A stretch of DNA of 64,000 nt from Pectobacterium brasiliense (GCF_013449685.1 NZ_JACDSF010000033.1:36419-100418); one strand, 5' to 3'. Counted from the stretch's first letter, positions 41,101 to 53,228 are shown. The notes: generated by a model from the letters alone, not told the origin. Translations and numbers: made by a program.

Positions 41101-41990
41101 ACCTGCCAGCCATTTTCCTGACGGCTGACGTGCAGTGTCATGTCATCCACATTCAGGCGATGCGCGTCGCTGCCTTCACCCCAGTTGGCCGTTCCGTGAT
41201 TGAGGAACACATCACCGCTGTGGATGTCGCCGTCACGGACGTTCAACCAGGCTGCCAGACTAAAATCGGCATTTTCCAGCCCGGTCGTGTTTTTCATCCA
41301 GCGGCTGAGCCAGGGCTTCATATCGATATTGTCAGCCTGCAGGTAGAAGGTGCCGTTGCTGAGCAGCCCCTGATCGTCGTGCAAGTCCATGCGCATCTGC
41401 ACGACGCCGTGCTGACCATTAAAACTCGACAGGCTGATCAAGCCTTCTGCTCGGTGGCGCTTCTCGGAATTCAGCCAGGTCAGTTGCGGGATGCTCAGCT
41501 CCGCGCGGGAACCGGAAGGGGTAAGAAAGGTAATGTGGCTGTCACGCAGGTCAAAGTGGTCAAACTGGCGCAGGAAAAGATCGCTGGCCTTCCCTGACTC
41601 CAGCGGTTTGCTATCCTGCTGCTGCCCGGTAAATTGGCTATTAATATCCAGTTTTAACTGGTGAAACGTGAGATCGCGAAACTGCCAGCGCCCGTGCAGC
41701 AGCGACTGCCACACATCAAGCGCCAGCGTAATGCGGTCAACCTGCCAGTCCGATTCCGGCAGGGACGTGCGAAGCTTTCCAATTTCCAGCGTGGGGCCAA
41801 AGGACTCCCAGCGCCCCGTCATCGAGCCGATTTCTAACGGAACCCCAGCAGCAGACTGCGCCCAGGCCACCAGCTGTGGCCGGAAGTGATCGAGCTGTGG
41901 CAGCACCAGTCTTAAGCCGCTGACTAACAGCGCTACCATCACGACAAGAGTGGCACCCGTGATGATGAGTATTCCGGGCAGTCGCCTCAC
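38160..41990 (-). CDS. yhdP: AsmA-like envelope lipid-transport protein YhdP
   Basis: A 1,276-residue inner-membrane-anchored protein with one N-terminal helix (about 7-30) and a very long beta-rich periplasmic part. It ends in the AsmA_2 domain and a short basic tail (REPNKKKGE). YhdP, TamB and YdbH are thought to carry phospholipid to the outer membrane; YhdP also affects cyclic enterobacterial common antigen permeability effects. The start is GTG (ending at 41990) with AAGGAG 8 bases upstream. No frameshift is seen across its length. Confidence 0.96.
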   Translation of the reverse strand: MRRLPGILIITGATLVVMVALLVSGLRLVLPQLDHFRPQLVAWAQSAAGVPLEIGSMTGRWESFGPTLEIGKLRTSLPESDWQVDRITLALDVWQSLLHGRWQFRDLTFHQLKLDINSQFTGQQQDSKPLESGKASDLFLRQFDHFDLRDSHITFLTPSGSRAELSIPQLTWLNSEKRHRAEGLISLSSFNGQHGVVQMRMDLHDDQGLLSNGTFYLQADNIDMKPWLSRWMKNTTGLENADFSLAAWLNVRDGDIHSGDVFLNHGTANWGEGSDAHRLNVDDMTLHVSRQENGWQVDVPALNLATDGVAWPKGRLSALWLPKNEHMLGPDRQEALRVRASNLALERVSTLLPLLSGTTPELKARWDELQPTGTLNTVAVDIPLQQPERTRFQANWQDVSWKQWKLLPGVDHFSGSARGSAERGQVSVELKQSTLPYVDMFRAPLEIKQASGTIDWRNDAQGLALWSHGLDVQAKSLWANGDFRYEQPAKQEPKLDILAGIRLTDAADAWRYYPERFMGTELVDYLSGALKGGRVDNATLIFAGNPQHFPYTHNEGQFEVWVPVKDATFEFQPGWPALTPLDINLDFANNGLWMFAPQTWLGKVEGKNISAVIPDYEKEMLLVDGELDGPGPEVGNYFNQTPLKSSLGAALDELKIGGPVKGTLHLDIPLAGDDVRASGDIALNNNSLYIKPLETTIKNLTGKFRYENGNLRSDTLQANWMNQPMAVNFTTEEQAKAFLVNVGLQGDWQPALLPGLPASASKALSGTAGWKSTVAVNLPHSGKTTYDVDVQADLNKVSSHLPNPLSKLAGESLPLEVKASGDLNGFAMQGRLGKDNHFNSQWLLKGNTVTLARASWQNGAAVAPALPEDSSLVLDLPPLDAESWLGLLPSLRASTSAEGKKAHSAFRFPEAVTLRTPELQLLGQQWHDLEITRKNTLAGSEVQAKGREIDGTVEIPNRGMWRSDITYLYYNPQWKGNEATNPVALAEKKSPLNDPSISFEDWPSLAVNCRQCWIIGQNMGRIQGTLLTEKEKLTLADGMIDTGKARLTVNGSWQENAEGVRTALKGRLTGDSLEQNANWFGVDSPLKAGSFDVDYDLYWRGTPWAPDIASLSGILHTRIGKGEIAEVGAGQAGQLLRLLSFDALMRKLRFDFSDTFGRGFYFDSIRNTAWIKDGVLHTDDMLVDGLEADIAIKGDLDLAKRQVNMEAVIAPEISATVGVATAFAVNPVVGAAVFAASKVLAPLWNKISLIRYQISGSLDQPKIQEVLREPNKKKGE

Positions 41991-42031
41991 TAATTTCTCC
42001 TTCTTTCGTCGCCGACGACAAGCGCACGAAT

Positions 42032-43501
42032 TTACATCATGACGACGTCAAACTGCTCCTGGCTATACAGGGGTTCGATTTGTACTTTGACCTGTTTACC
42101 GACGAAAATCTCAACCTCAGCTAACGCGTGCGACTCTTCACTTTTCAGCGCTTCCCCGACTGCCGGTGAGGCATAGACCAGGAAACGATCGGTGTCATAA
42201 GCGTGGTGGACACGCACGATTTCACGCATAATTTCATAGCAGACGCTTTCTACCGTCTTCACCGTGCCACGACCACGACACGTCGGGCATTCATGACACA
42301 GCACGTGTTCGATACTCTCACGTGTGCGTTTACGCGTCATCTCCACTAATCCTAGTTGAGAGAAGCCGCTAATACTGGTTTTGACCCGATCTTTACTCAA
42401 CGCCTGCTCCAGGGAATTCAGCACCCGCCGACGGTGATCCTCATTATTCATATCGATGAAGTCGATAATGATGATGCCACCGAGGTTACGCAGACGCAGC
42501 TGTCGTGCAATCGCCTGCGTCGCTTCCGTGTTGGTATTGAAAATGGTTTCATCCAGATTGCGGTGGCCGACGAATGCCCCCGTGTTGATGTCGACGGTCG
42601 TCATTGCTTCGGTCTGATCGATGATCAAATAGCCACCGGATTTCAGTTCAACCTTTCTGTCCAGCGAACGCTGAATCTCATTTTCCACGTCAAACAGGTC
42701 AAAAATAGGCTGTTTACCCGCATAATGCTCAAGTTTGCGGGTCATCTCCGGGATGTATTCGGCGGTAAATTCCTGCAGCGCTTCATACGTCAGTCGGGAG
42801 TCAATCCGAATGCGATCCAACGCGGCACCCGCAAAATCACGCAAAATTCGCTGGGCGAGCGCCACTTCACCGTAGAGCTTACATTTGGTCTGGTTGCGCT
42901 TTTTGCGCTCCATCACCTTGCCCCACAGACGTTTCAGGAATGCCGCATCCTGCGAGAGCTCCTCTTCACCGATGCCTTCCGCAGCGGTACGAATGATAAA
43001 ACCACCGTCATCATCGCAATACTCGGCGACCGTTTTCTTTAAGCGCTCGCGTTCCGCTTCGCTCTCAATCCGCTGTGACACACCGACGTGCGATGCACCG
43101 GGCATAAACACCAGATAGCGCGACGGCAGCGTGATATCGGTCGTCAGGCGTGCGCCTTTGGTTCCCAGCGGGTCTTTGACCACCTGCACCATGAGATCCT
43201 GCCCCTGACGCACCAGTTCGGCGATATCACGGACGTGAAAATTCTTCTGTTCGTCACCGGCAACGCATTCGGTGTGCGGCATGATATCGGACGCGTGCAG
43301 GAATGCCGCTTTATCCAAACCGATATCCACAAACGCCGCCTGCATGCCCGGCAGGACGCGACTCACGCGGCCTTTATAAATGTTGCCGACAATGCCGCGC
43401 TTCGCATCACGCTCAATATGAATTTCTTGCAGAATGCCGCCATCGATATAGGCAACGCGCGTTTCTGACGGTGTAACGTTTACCAGTAACTCAGCAGTCA
43501 T
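42032..43501 (-). CDS. rng: Ribonuclease G
   Basis: A 489-residue endoribonuclease that matures the 5' end of 16S rRNA and cuts some mRNAs. An S1 domain (about 35-125, [23 protein letters not shown]) precedes the RNase E/G catalytic region with Mg ligands in [10 protein letters not shown] and [15 protein letters not shown], and the Zn-link CPTCRGRG. The start [16 protein letters not shown] (ending at 43501) overlaps the maf stop by 11 bases; a further 16-codon extension is rejected. The C-terminus QFDVVMM matches E. coli. Confidence 0.98.
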   Translation of the reverse strand: MTAELLVNVTPSETRVAYIDGGILQEIHIERDAKRGIVGNIYKGRVSRVLPGMQAAFVDIGLDKAAFLHASDIMPHTECVAGDEQKNFHVRDIAELVRQGQDLMVQVVKDPLGTKGARLTTDITLPSRYLVFMPGASHVGVSQRIESEAERERLKKTVAEYCDDDGGFIIRTAAEGIGEEELSQDAAFLKRLWGKVMERKKRNQTKCKLYGEVALAQRILRDFAGAALDRIRIDSRLTYEALQEFTAEYIPEMTRKLEHYAGKQPIFDLFDVENEIQRSLDRKVELKSGGYLIIDQTEAMTTVDINTGAFVGHRNLDETIFNTNTEATQAIARQLRLRNLGGIIIIDFIDMNNEDHRRRVLNSLEQALSKDRVKTSISGFSQLGLVEMTRKRTRESIEHVLCHECPTCRGRGTVKTVESVCYEIMREIVRVHHAYDTDRFLVYASPAVGEALKSEESHALAEVEIFVGKQVKVQIEPLYSQEQFDVVMM

Positions 43502-44084
43502 GTTTTCCTCTTGCACTCCGCAATGCAGCAAAATTACTGAATAACTCATGGGTTTCTACCAGCGGCAGCCCAACCACCGCGTAATAGCTCCCGTTAAGCG
43601 ACCGGACAAAGCATCCACCTTTGCCCTGAATACCGTAAGCCCCGGCTTTATCTATCGGTTCGCCGCTGGCGATATACCGTTCGATATCCTGCTGCGAGAG
43701 CGAACGGAAAACGACATCGGTTACCACCAGACAGCTCAATACATCGTCTTTATCTGCCAGCGCGACGGCTGTCATCACCTGATGTGGTTTCCCAGACAGC
43801 TGACTCAGCATCTCTGCCGCATGGGCTTCATCCTGTGGTTTTTCCAATACCTGACCGTTCAGTACCACAATGGTGTCGGCACCCAGAACCGGCAAATCAG
43901 ACGGTGCCGCTACGACACCCGCAGCCGCTTTCTCATGCGCCAGACGCCGGACATAAGCGTCCGCCGCCTCCTCCGGTAACCGCTGTTCCTCCACCTCGAC
44001 ATTCAGTACAGAAAAAGGAATATCGAGCTGCGTGAGCAGTTCGCGACGGCGAGGAGAGGCGGAGGCCAGATAAAGCTGAGTCAT
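43491..44084 (-). CDS. maf: Maf-family nucleotide pyrophosphatase (dTTP/UTP type, YhdE)
   Basis: A 197-residue house-cleaning enzyme hydrolysing dTTP, UTP and modified pyrimidine nucleotides to monophosphates. The family opening is visible ([21 protein letters not shown]), with [18 protein letters not shown] and GKPQ-like blocks, and the terminal [12 protein letters not shown]. It lies between mreD (8-base gap) and rng (11-base overlap), as in E. coli. Confidence 0.95.
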   Translation of the reverse strand: MTQLYLASASPRRRELLTQLDIPFSVLNVEVEEQRLPEEAADAYVRRLAHEKAAAGVVAAPSDLPVLGADTIVVLNGQVLEKPQDEAHAAEMLSQLSGKPHQVMTAVALADKDDVLSCLVVTDVVFRSLSQQDIERYIASGEPIDKAGAYGIQGKGGCFVRSLNGSYYAVVGLPLVETHELFSNFAALRSARGKHDC

Positions 44085-44092
44085 GAATCACC

Positions 44093-44581
44093 TTATTGCA
44101 CAGTAAACTGACGACGAATTTTACGCATCAGCAGGAACAGCCACGGCCAGAGTACGCCATCAACGACGCTATTCCAGAATGTTTCCGGTCGGAAAGAGAC
44201 ATTAATAACTAAAAATTCTGCCCAGAATACCGTGAGATCCATCAGCAGCGACAACAGCATGACGATTAAAGCCTGCTGCCATAGCGCCATATTTCGGAAT
44301 AGCTGGAATTTAAAGGCGACCAGATAAGCAACAATGCTCAGCGCCAGCGCCCGTACTCCCAGTGTAGACCCAAGAATCAGGTCCATAATCAGACCTAATA
44401 TAAATCCTGTGCCGACATTCACCCGATGTGGCAATGCCATCACCCAGTAAATGAGAAACAGCGTCAGCCAGGAGGGGCGAAACATGTAGATTTCATCCGG
44501 CCACGGCATAATCTGCAAAACCATGGCGATCAGAAAAGAAAGCCAGATAATCCAGTTGCCATGCCTGCGATAACGGTTCAT
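44093..44581 (-). CDS. mreD: Rod shape-determining protein MreD
   Basis: A 162-residue inner-membrane protein with about five or six hydrophobic segments. It works with MreB, MreC, RodA and PBP2 in lateral wall synthesis. It overlaps mreC by 4 bases and ends [12 protein letters not shown]. Confidence 0.96.
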   Translation of the reverse strand: MNRYRRHGNWIIWLSFLIAMVLQIMPWPDEIYMFRPSWLTLFLIYWVMALPHRVNVGTGFILGLIMDLILGSTLGVRALALSIVAYLVAFKFQLFRNMALWQQALIVMLLSLLMDLTVFWAEFLVINVSFRPETFWNSVVDGVLWPWLFLLMRKIRRQFTVQ

Positions 44582-45561
44582 TGGCGGCCTCTTTGCGGCT
44601 CGGCGGTGGGTGCAGCGGTATCAGGAGGAAGCGGCGGTCCCATGTCGTCAGGCGACGGTAAAACCTGCGGCATCATTTGCATCAGACGCTCATTGGCAAC
44701 CCGATGGACTTCCGCTGGCGGCAGCGCCGTATTGGCGTTATTTTCCACGCCCCACAGTAAGAGCAGATAGCGCAGGCGCTGGAGCCCCGCAGTCGGACGT
44801 GCCTGAATAATCGTATAGGCTCGCTGTGTATCGGCCTTGACCGATGACACCACACCAACGGGATACCCTTCGGGGAAACGACCGCCCAGACCCGATGTGA
44901 CCAGCACGTCACCCACTCGGATGTCGGTATTGTTAGGCAAGTGTTCGAGTTGCAGATCGTCGGCGCAGCCATTGCCGGCGGCAATCACGCGGATATCATT
45001 GCGTAGCACCTGAATCGGCAACGCGTGGGAAACATCACAAATCAACAAAACCCGGCTGGTAAACTGACCAACCGCCACAACCTGACCCACCACACCTTTA
45101 TCGCTGATGACCGGTTGCCCTTCATACACGCCGTTCGCCTGACCTTTATCAATCACCACCTGATCGCTATAGGGGTCGGTTCCGGCGGACATCACCTGCG
45201 TTACCATTTTCTGCTCATCCTGACGCAGTGGCGAGCCGAGCAGTTCACGTAAGCGTGCATTTTCCTGCTTGAACTGGCCCAGCAGCAACAGGTCACTGTT
45301 TTTCATCAACAATTCTTGACGCAGCGCGGTATTTTCAAGGCTTAATTGCTCACGAGTTGCCAGTGAGGTAGACACATTGTCCAGAATCTGACGGGGCCCA
45401 TTCGCCAGAAAATAGAATGGACTGACGGTGGTGTCCATATATGTTCTGATTTTGACGAACGAACCGAGCCGACTGTCCGCAACGATCACGACAATCGCGG
45501 TAACGACAGCAAGAAAAAGTCGTAATTGCAGGGAAGGCCCCCTGCTAAAAAGCGGCTTCAT
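44578..45561 (-). CDS. mreC: Rod shape-determining protein MreC
   Basis: A 327-residue bitopic periplasmic protein: an N-terminal helix (about 13-30), a coiled coil (about 65-110) and two beta-barrel lobes. It begins [15 protein letters not shown] (ending at 45561), as in E. coli; a 13-codon upstream extension is rejected. The C-terminal Pro/Ala-rich tail is short ([17 protein letters not shown]), making it about 40 residues shorter than E. coli MreC; this tail is variable in the family. mreB lies 172 bases upstream. Confidence 0.96.
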   Translation of the reverse strand: MKPLFSRGPSLQLRLFLAVVTAIVVIVADSRLGSFVKIRTYMDTTVSPFYFLANGPRQILDNVSTSLATREQLSLENTALRQELLMKNSDLLLLGQFKQENARLRELLGSPLRQDEQKMVTQVMSAGTDPYSDQVVIDKGQANGVYEGQPVISDKGVVGQVVAVGQFTSRVLLICDVSHALPIQVLRNDIRVIAAGNGCADDLQLEHLPNNTDIRVGDVLVTSGLGGRFPEGYPVGVVSSVKADTQRAYTIIQARPTAGLQRLRYLLLLWGVENNANTALPPAEVHRVANERLMQMMPQVLPSPDDMGPPLPPDTAAPTAEPQRGRQ

Positions 45562-45733
45562 AAAATTTGCGTATTCCTCGACAGCAACCTCAAATCGCAC
45601 CTGGCGATTTTTAACGTCACAAAGCGGTGCCCCGTAGGGCGAATTTCATTGCTCAGGCAAATAAAAAAGGGGTAACCACGAAAGATGAAAAACGTAGGCG
45701 TTCATCCATCCGGTCCCCCTTTTCCAGACAGGA

Positions 45734-47094
<1,361 letters not shown>

Positions 47095-49032
47095 TTAAAC
47101 ACGATACCGCGGTGAATATTTTTTCAGCTCATCCGTTACAGGGACTGATGCGGCAAAAAAATCGCCTTGCCCACCATAAACGCCCTTGCCCAACAGCATC
47201 CGCCACTCCTCTTTGGTTCGCACGCCAGCGGCAAACACCCGCGTTTGCGTCCCTTTACAGGCCTCGGTCAGGCTTTGTACAAACAGCTGATTTTCCGGGC
47301 GGCGCTCAAGACTGCGGACCAAACCAGGATGAAGCTTGATGATCTCCACGGGGAGTGACTTGATATACGTCGTACTCACCAGCGTCAAACCCGCTTGCGT
47401 CACCGCCAGGCGACAGCCTAATCCCAAGATCAAAGTGAGAACCGAGCGCAGGCGGCCGATATATTGACAGACATCTGCTTCTGCAAGTTCAAATAAAATG
47501 CGCTGACGCTGTGTTTTCGGGCATTGCAGCAACATTTCTTTTAGCCAGCGCAGGAAAGGCTTTTGCAAAAGTGAGTCCACACTTACCGGTAAAGCCAGTG
47601 TTTCTCCCGGCCAGCTCGCTGACAGATCAATAATTCGTGCTACCAGTTGCCGATCATAGCTGGCTGCCAGTCCCAGTTGTTGCACCAGCGGCATATACTC
47701 CGCCGCGAGCAGTTCCTGTTCCCCATCATAAATCCGACTCATCATTTCGCGATGATGTACCACGCCCTCTTTTGTCACCGCAGGTTTCTGATACAGTCGT
47801 GGGCCACCGCGTGCCAGCGTCTGTTCCAGCAAGGTCCGCCATTTCACGCTGCCACGCCCTTTGTCAGGCACCTGCCTGTCAAACACGCACCAACTATTAC
47901 CGCCCTGCAACACCGCATTACGCGTCGCATCTTCCACGCTCTCCATCACTTGCTCGGCACTTTGCCCGCCGCGATAGGCACAAATACCAATGTGGAGAAC
48001 GTCCTCGCGATCGATCAACGGGCAGGCGGGAAGAATATCGATAGACTTCACCAGTTGCGTGGCAATTGCAGTGGCTTCCTTTAGCGTGCTGTGGGGGAGC
48101 AATACGGTGAAATCGCTGCTGAAATAACGCGCCAGCAGCGCAGAGGGATAGCGCATGACAAACGTCGATAGCAGATTGACCAGCGTGAAACGGTAGTCCT
48201 GAAGCGCACTGGTATAGCCGTGCGTTTCTTGCAACGTTTCAAAGTCAGGTACGCGAATCATCATGACGACGCCGTGCGTACTCACCTCTTCGCCATCTTC
48301 CAACTGGGTGGTAAATTGATTATCAAAAAACAGACGATTACTCAGCCCAGTTTCAGCATCCTGCGCGGCGAAAGCACGAATTAACGTATCAACACGTCCG
48401 CGTTCCTCACGCGCTTCCACTAAATCAGACAGCAGTTGATCGAGCGCCCCGCTGGTCTTAGCTGGCCATTCACGTACCGAGCCCTGCATAACCGATTCTC
48501 GCTCGCCCTTAAGAATACGCTGTGCGCGTTTTTCTAATTCTTCCTGTCCAGCAGCCTGCCGACGCAACCAGCAAATGGAAAAGTACAGCATGAGGAGCAT
48601 CAGGCCCGCAGCCAGCAATACCGATAGCGTCGACACCACGAAACGCGGTAAACCAATCAGCGGGTCAACATATTTTAAGGCGATCGTCATGTTCAAATGA
48701 TGCATCAGCGGAAATTCGACCTCATGATAGAGGTGCGTGCGTTCCCAGCCGGCCTCGGGCAGTTGTATTGAATAGAGCGTCGAATCGTTATCCTGAATAT
48801 CCAACACCACAATACCTGCCGTTTTCATCATTCCCGGCAGCCAATATTGAATATTTTCGGGCGATTGCACTAATAGCGCCTGATCGATACTGGCCGTGAC
48901 CTCGCGTAGCTGCTGCTCGGTTCGCCACTGGCTATAATAACAGAGGCTAAATATGCTACTGAAAAGCATAAGAAAAATGGCGATAACCGTCAGCAATACT
49001 ATGAGTATCGAGAACCTGGTCGTAAATCCCAT
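47095..49032 (-). CDS. csrD: Degenerate GGDEF/EAL regulator CsrD
   Basis: A 645-residue membrane protein that triggers RNase E decay of the sRNAs CsrB/CsrC and so tunes CsrA (RsmA), a master virulence regulator in soft-rot bacteria. Two membrane helices (about 7-29 and 131-153) flank a periplasmic region, then a HAMP-like coil. A GGDEF-like domain has SSDF in place of GGDEF, and an EAL-like domain has REMM where EAL would be. Both active sites are thus degenerate, as in E. coli CsrD, which neither makes nor breaks c-di-GMP. Confidence 0.95.
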   Translation of the reverse strand: MGFTTRFSILIVLLTVIAIFLMLFSSIFSLCYYSQWRTEQQLREVTASIDQALLVQSPENIQYWLPGMMKTAGIVVLDIQDNDSTLYSIQLPEAGWERTHLYHEVEFPLMHHLNMTIALKYVDPLIGLPRFVVSTLSVLLAAGLMLLMLYFSICWLRRQAAGQEELEKRAQRILKGERESVMQGSVREWPAKTSGALDQLLSDLVEAREERGRVDTLIRAFAAQDAETGLSNRLFFDNQFTTQLEDGEEVSTHGVVMMIRVPDFETLQETHGYTSALQDYRFTLVNLLSTFVMRYPSALLARYFSSDFTVLLPHSTLKEATAIATQLVKSIDILPACPLIDREDVLHIGICAYRGGQSAEQVMESVEDATRNAVLQGGNSWCVFDRQVPDKGRGSVKWRTLLEQTLARGGPRLYQKPAVTKEGVVHHREMMSRIYDGEQELLAAEYMPLVQQLGLAASYDRQLVARIIDLSASWPGETLALPVSVDSLLQKPFLRWLKEMLLQCPKTQRQRILFELAEADVCQYIGRLRSVLTLILGLGCRLAVTQAGLTLVSTTYIKSLPVEIIKLHPGLVRSLERRPENQLFVQSLTEACKGTQTRVFAAGVRTKEEWRMLLGKGVYGGQGDFFAASVPVTDELKKYSPRYRV

Positions 49033-49209
49033 CCCTGCGTCCTATTCCAAATAATTGTTATTTCTGCGAGTTTGTTGTTTTTTATCAGTTCGCATAGGCC
49101 AGCAACATAGTACCTTTTTTAACAAACAGTACTTTTTAACAAATAGTACCTGTAATAACTATAGTCGTTAATGACTTCCCCATTTTAATCCTGCCACAGG
49201 AGATAGCCC

Positions 49210-50187
49210 ATGCAGGCTTTAGTTCTTGAACAGTCAGACGGACTGACCCACGCTCAGATTCGCGAGATTGACGCCGAGCAGCTTCCCACCGGGGATGTAA
49301 CTGTCGATATCAACTGGTCCGGCATTAACTATAAAGATGCGCTTGCCATTACCGGCAAAGGTAAAATTATCCGTAACTTCCCGATGGTTCCTGGAATCGA
49401 CTTCGCCGGAACCGTACGCCACAGCGACAGCGATCGGTTTAGCGTCGGCCAGCCTGTTATCCTGACTGGTTGGGGCGTGGGTGAAAACCACTGGGGCGGA
49501 TTGGCGCAACAGGCACGCGTGAAGAGCGATTGGCTGGTGCCACTGCCCGCATCGCTGGATGCGCGTAAGGCCATGATTCTTGGCACAGCAGGCTTTACCG
49601 CGATGCTGTGCGTGATGGCGCTGGAAGACGGTGGCATCACGCCGGAAAGCGGCGACATTATTGTGACGGGTGCCAGCGGCGGCGTCGGCAGCACAGCAGT
49701 CGCCCTGCTTGCAGAGCTAGGTTATCAGGTCACTGCCGTCAGCGGCCGCGCTGACAACACCGATTACCTGAAGAAACTGGGCGCCAAACAGGTGTTGGAT
49801 CGCAGCGAATTCAGCGGAAGCCCTCGTCCGCTGGAGAAACAACGTTGGGCTGGCGCGGTGGATACCGTCGGCGATAACGTGTTGGCGACGCTGCTGGCGC
49901 AGATGGATTACAACGCAACGGTCGCCGCGTGCGGTCTGGCTGGCGGTGTTGCGCTGCCAACTACCGTGATGCCATTTATTTTACGTAATGTTCGCCTGCA
50001 AGGTGTGGATTCCGTGATGGCACCGCTGGATCGTCGTCAGCAAGCATGGGAGCGTCTGGCTACCATTCTGCCTGAGTCGTTCTATCAGCAGGTGACACAG
50101 GAAATCGGATTGGAAGACGTCCCTGCCACTGCCGCTGCGCTGCTGGAAAACAAAGTCACTGGCCGCACACTGGTGAAAATCAGCTAA
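49210..50187 (+). CDS. acuI: Acrylyl-CoA reductase AcuI (YhdH)
   Basis: A 325-residue MDR-family (quinone-oxidoreductase type) enzyme without the zinc site, reducing acrylyl-CoA to propionyl-CoA with NADPH. The NADPH-binding glycine motif is VTGASGGVGSTAVALLAELG at about 153-172. The family start MQALVLEQSDGLTHAQI is present, with CAGGAGA upstream. It is divergent from csrD, as in E. coli. Confidence 0.95.
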   Translation: MQALVLEQSDGLTHAQIREIDAEQLPTGDVTVDINWSGINYKDALAITGKGKIIRNFPMVPGIDFAGTVRHSDSDRFSVGQPVILTGWGVGENHWGGLAQQARVKSDWLVPLPASLDARKAMILGTAGFTAMLCVMALEDGGITPESGDIIVTGASGGVGSTAVALLAELGYQVTAVSGRADNTDYLKKLGAKQVLDRSEFSGSPRPLEKQRWAGAVDTVGDNVLATLLAQMDYNATVAACGLAGGVALPTTVMPFILRNVRLQGVDSVMAPLDRRQQAWERLATILPESFYQQVTQEIGLEDVPATAAALLENKVTGRTLVKIS

Positions 50188-50207
50188 CGTCTTTCGTTGA
50201 CGCACTC

Positions 50208-50229
50208 AGCCACCTTCGGGTGGCTGTTA
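50208..50229 (+). terminator. Terminator of acuI
   Basis: AGCCACC (50208-50214) and GGTGGCT (50219-50225) close on a stable TTCG tetraloop, followed by GTTA only. Confidence 0.65.
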
Positions 50230-50358
50230 CACCCTGCAAAAAAGTATTTCATCTCTCCTGTCGCGGTTTCTACCGCAATTAATCTATAACTAAGTGAACG
50301 GTAAGCATTAAAAAACGCCACTTTGCGTCAACAATAATAATGACTGGCGGGAGTTCAC

Positions 50359-51360
50359 ATGCAAAAACATCGCAAGTTCACGGAAGCCGACGTTACCCCG
50401 GAATCCCTCTTCTATCAGCGTCGGCGCGTCTTAAAAGCGCTGGGTATTTCCGCTGCGGCGCTCTCGCTGCCATTTTCTGCACAGGCTGACCTGTTGGCCT
50501 GGTTTAAAGGCGGTGATAAACCGAAAGCGCCGCCGGGTAAACCGCTCACATTTAGCCAACCTGCCGACTGGAAACTCGATCTGCCGCTCACGCCGGAAGA
50601 TAAAGTCACGGGTTATAACAACTTCTATGAATTCGGGTTGGATAAAGCCGATCCAGCAGCCAATGCTGGCGGGCTAAAAACCGAAGGCTGGACCGTCAAA
50701 ATAGACGGCGATGTCGCCAAACCCCTCACGCTGGATATAGACGATTTGCTCAAACGCTTTCCGCTGGAAGAGCGCATCTACCGCTTCCGCTGCGTCGAAG
50801 CGTGGTCAATGGTGATTCCGTGGGTCGGGTTTGAGTTAGCCAAGCTGATTAAATACGCCGAACCCACCAACAATGCCCGCTACGTAGCGTTTCAGACGCT
50901 TTACGACCCGGAACAGATGCCGGGACAAAAAGATCGCTTCATGGGCGGCGGGCTGGATTACCCCTATGTAGAAGGGCTGCGGCTGGATGAAGCCATGAAC
51001 CCGTTGGCGCTGCTGGCCGTCGGCGTTTACGGCAAAACGTTACCGCCACAGAATGGTGCGCCCATCCGGTTAGTCACACCGTGGAAATATGGCTTCAAGA
51101 ACATCAAATCTATCGTACATATCCGGTTGACTCGCGAGCAGCCCCCGTGCACATGGAATCTGGCGGCACCGGATGAATATGGCTTCTATGCCAACGTTAA
51201 CCCGCATGTGGATCACCCGCGCTGGTCGCAAGCGACAGAACGCGTCATCGGTTCCGGCGGGCTCCTTAACGTTGAGCGTCAACCCACGCTGTTGTTCAAC
51301 GGTTATGCCGATGAGGTCGCCTCGCTGTATCGCGGTCTGAATCTGCGCGATAATTTTTAG
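50359..51360 (+). CDS. msrP: Protein-methionine-sulfoxide reductase catalytic subunit MsrP
   Basis: A 333-residue periplasmic molybdopterin enzyme that repairs oxidised methionines in envelope proteins. A twin-arginine signal ([20 protein letters not shown], about 21-40) directs folded export. The Mo-ligating cysteine is in [15 protein letters not shown]. Full length. Electrons come from MsrQ, whose gene starts 58 bases downstream. Confidence 0.96.
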   Translation: MQKHRKFTEADVTPESLFYQRRRVLKALGISAAALSLPFSAQADLLAWFKGGDKPKAPPGKPLTFSQPADWKLDLPLTPEDKVTGYNNFYEFGLDKADPAANAGGLKTEGWTVKIDGDVAKPLTLDIDDLLKRFPLEERIYRFRCVEAWSMVIPWVGFELAKLIKYAEPTNNARYVAFQTLYDPEQMPGQKDRFMGGGLDYPYVEGLRLDEAMNPLALLAVGVYGKTLPPQNGAPIRLVTPWKYGFKNIKSIVHIRLTREQPPCTWNLAAPDEYGFYANVNPHVDHPRWSQATERVIGSGGLLNVERQPTLLFNGYADEVASLYRGLNLRDNF

Positions 51361-51418
51361 TTAACAACACAAAACGTCTCGCCAATAACACCTTGTCAGG
51401 ATAGGAATCCACATCAGC

Positions 51419-52018
51419 ATGAGACTGACGTTACAACACATTACCCGGTTAAAAGTGCTACTCCATCTGGCTGGTTTTCTGCCGCTGCTGTGGCTGATAT
51501 TGTCCGTTGACCAAGGGTGGCTCAGTGCCGACCCGGCCAAAGATATCCAGCACTTTACCGGAAGAATGGCGCTGAAATTGCTGCTGGCGACGCTGCTGGT
51601 TACACCATTAGCGCGCTACGGCAAACAGCCGCTGCTCATTCGCTGCCGACGCCTCCTCGGGCTGTGGTGCTTTTTCTGGGCGACGTTACATCTGGTGAGC
51701 TATGCGCTACTGGAACTGGGTCTGGATCATTTGGCGCTGTTGGGTAAGGAGCTGATATCCAGTCCTTATTTGACGCTAGGTGTCATAAGCTGGCTGATTT
51801 TGCTGGCGCTGGCGGTGACCTCGCCACAGATAATGATGCGCAAGTTGGGATCGAAATGGCAAAAACTGCATAATTTCGTCTATTTAGTCGCCATCCTTGC
51901 GCCTATCCACTATCTTTGGTCAGTTAAAACGCTGTCTCCACAGCCCATTTTGTATGCGCTCGCGGCGCTGATATTGCTGCTGTTTCGTTATAAGAAATTT
52001 CGTCAATGGTGGCGCTAA
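51419..52018 (+). CDS. msrQ: Heme-binding membrane subunit MsrQ
   Basis: A 199-residue inner-membrane cytochrome b-type protein with about six helices that passes quinol-derived electrons to MsrP. Conserved histidines are visible ([35 protein letters not shown]). It follows msrP in the usual msrPQ order. Confidence 0.95.
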   Translation: MRLTLQHITRLKVLLHLAGFLPLLWLILSVDQGWLSADPAKDIQHFTGRMALKLLLATLLVTPLARYGKQPLLIRCRRLLGLWCFFWATLHLVSYALLELGLDHLALLGKELISSPYLTLGVISWLILLALAVTSPQIMMRKLGSKWQKLHNFVYLVAILAPIHYLWSVKTLSPQPILYALAALILLLFRYKKFRQWWR

Positions 52019-52143
52019 ACGCCGCGCTAGCAGGGGAAAAGCCGGGTATGAGCCGCAGCAAGATTCACGCCGTCTCACGGTCTGGCGCAGGAATATCTCC
52101 GCAGATAAGACCAGTATTTAGCTGCGAATTGCCACGATATGGT

Positions 52144-52149
52144 TATAAT
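52144..52149 (+). promoter_or_regulatory. Promoter -10 upstream of aroQ-accBC
   Basis: A perfect TATAAT followed by GCACGAC, 123 bases before aroQ. No good -35 was found at standard spacing. It could drive aroQ and, by read-through, accB-accC. Confidence 0.5.
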
Positions 52150-52272
52150 GCACGACTTTAATTTCTCGGGTCGGACAATTTGCATCACGAAAGGTGACAA
52201 ACGAATAGCTTCGCGCTATTTTGTGCGACACGGTTTTGGCAATCTTGGTCAATCGCGGGAGATAGCAGCACA

Positions 52273-52725
52273 ATGGCAGAAAAGTTTCACATTTTGCTCT
52301 TGAACGGTCCAAACCTGAATCTGCTAGGAACCCGAGAGCCCGACAAATACGGTAAGACGACGCTAGCAGACATTGTCAGCGAACTGGAAACACAGGCGCA
52401 GGCATTGAACGTGAAGTTTTCCCATCTGCAATCCAACGCGGAACATGTTCTGATCGATACCATCCATCAGGCCAGAGGAAACACAGACTTCATTCTGATT
52501 AACCCGGCGGCATTCACCCACACCAGCGTGGCGCTGCGTGATGCCCTGCTGGCGGTCTCGATTCCGTTTATCGAAATTCATCTGTCCAACGTGCATGCAC
52601 GTGAGCCTTTTCGTCATCATTCCTACCTTTCTGATGTTGCGGTAGGCGTGATATGTGGCCTGGGGGCAGATGGCTATCGGTATGCTTTACAGACGGCGGT
52701 AAAACGCCTGTCAACTTCCAATTAA
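52273..52725 (+). CDS. aroQ: Type II 3-dehydroquinate dehydratase AroQ
   Basis: A 150-residue dodecameric enzyme of the shikimate pathway. Catalytic blocks are [18 protein letters not shown] (tyrosine in the flexible lid), [17 protein letters not shown] and [17 protein letters not shown]. It is upstream of accB by 24 bases. E. coli instead uses the unrelated type I AroD; many enterobacteria carry aroQ at this place. Confidence 0.97.
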   Translation: MAEKFHILLLNGPNLNLLGTREPDKYGKTTLADIVSELETQAQALNVKFSHLQSNAEHVLIDTIHQARGNTDFILINPAAFTHTSVALRDALLAVSIPFIEIHLSNVHAREPFRHHSYLSDVAVGVICGLGADGYRYALQTAVKRLSTSN

Positions 52726-52749
52726 ACAAAAGAGTACGGAACCACATCC

Positions 52750-53217
52750 ATGGATATTCGTAAAATCAAAAAACTGATCGAACTGGTTGAAGAGTCCGGC
52801 ATCGCCGAACTGGAAATTTCTGAAGGTGAAGAATCAGTACGTATCAGTCGTGCCCCAGCAGCGGTTAACTACCCGATGATGCAACAGGCCTACGCTACGC
52901 CAATGATGCAGCCACAGCCTGCTCTGGCCGCCGCCGTTGCACCAGCGCCAGTGGAAGCTGCAGCAGCACCGGCTGCCATCAGTGGACACATCGTTCGTTC
53001 TCCAATGGTTGGAACCTTCTATCGCACCCCAAGCCCGGATGCTAAAGCCTTCGTGGAAGTGGGTCAGCACGTCAATGTTGGCGATACCCTGTGCATCGTC
53101 GAAGCCATGAAAATGATGAACCAGATCGAAGCCGACAAGTCAGGCGTGGTTAAAGCCATCCTGGTCGAAAGCGGTCAGCCGGTTGAATTTGACGAGCCAC
53201 TGGTTGTCATCGAATAA
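52750..53217 (+). CDS. accB: Biotin carboxyl carrier protein AccB
   Basis: A 155-residue carrier for the acetyl-CoA carboxylase reaction, the first step of fatty acid synthesis. The C-terminal biotinyl domain (about 80-155) has the modified lysine K121 in EAMKMMN and the thumb region [10 protein letters not shown] Pro/Ala-rich linker joins it to the N-terminal segment. It starts 24 bases after aroQ; accC begins 11 bases after its stop. Confidence 0.98.
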   Translation: MDIRKIKKLIELVEESGIAELEISEGEESVRISRAPAAVNYPMMQQAYATPMMQPQPALAAAVAPAPVEAAAAPAAISGHIVRSPMVGTFYRTPSPDAKAFVEVGQHVNVGDTLCIVEAMKMMNQIEADKSGVVKAILVESGQPVEFDEPLVVIE

Positions 53218-53228
53218 CGAGGCTTATC

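Noticed and set aside
38160..41990. yhdP considered as a possible novel giant surface protein
   Set aside because: The AsmA_2 end, the single N-terminal helix and the rng-yhdP-tldD context identify it as ordinary YhdP.
47095..49032. Active c-di-GMP synthase/phosphodiesterase
   Set aside because: Both signature motifs are degenerate (SSDF, REMM) and the csrD-mreB context fits CsrD, which is not a c-di-GMP enzyme.
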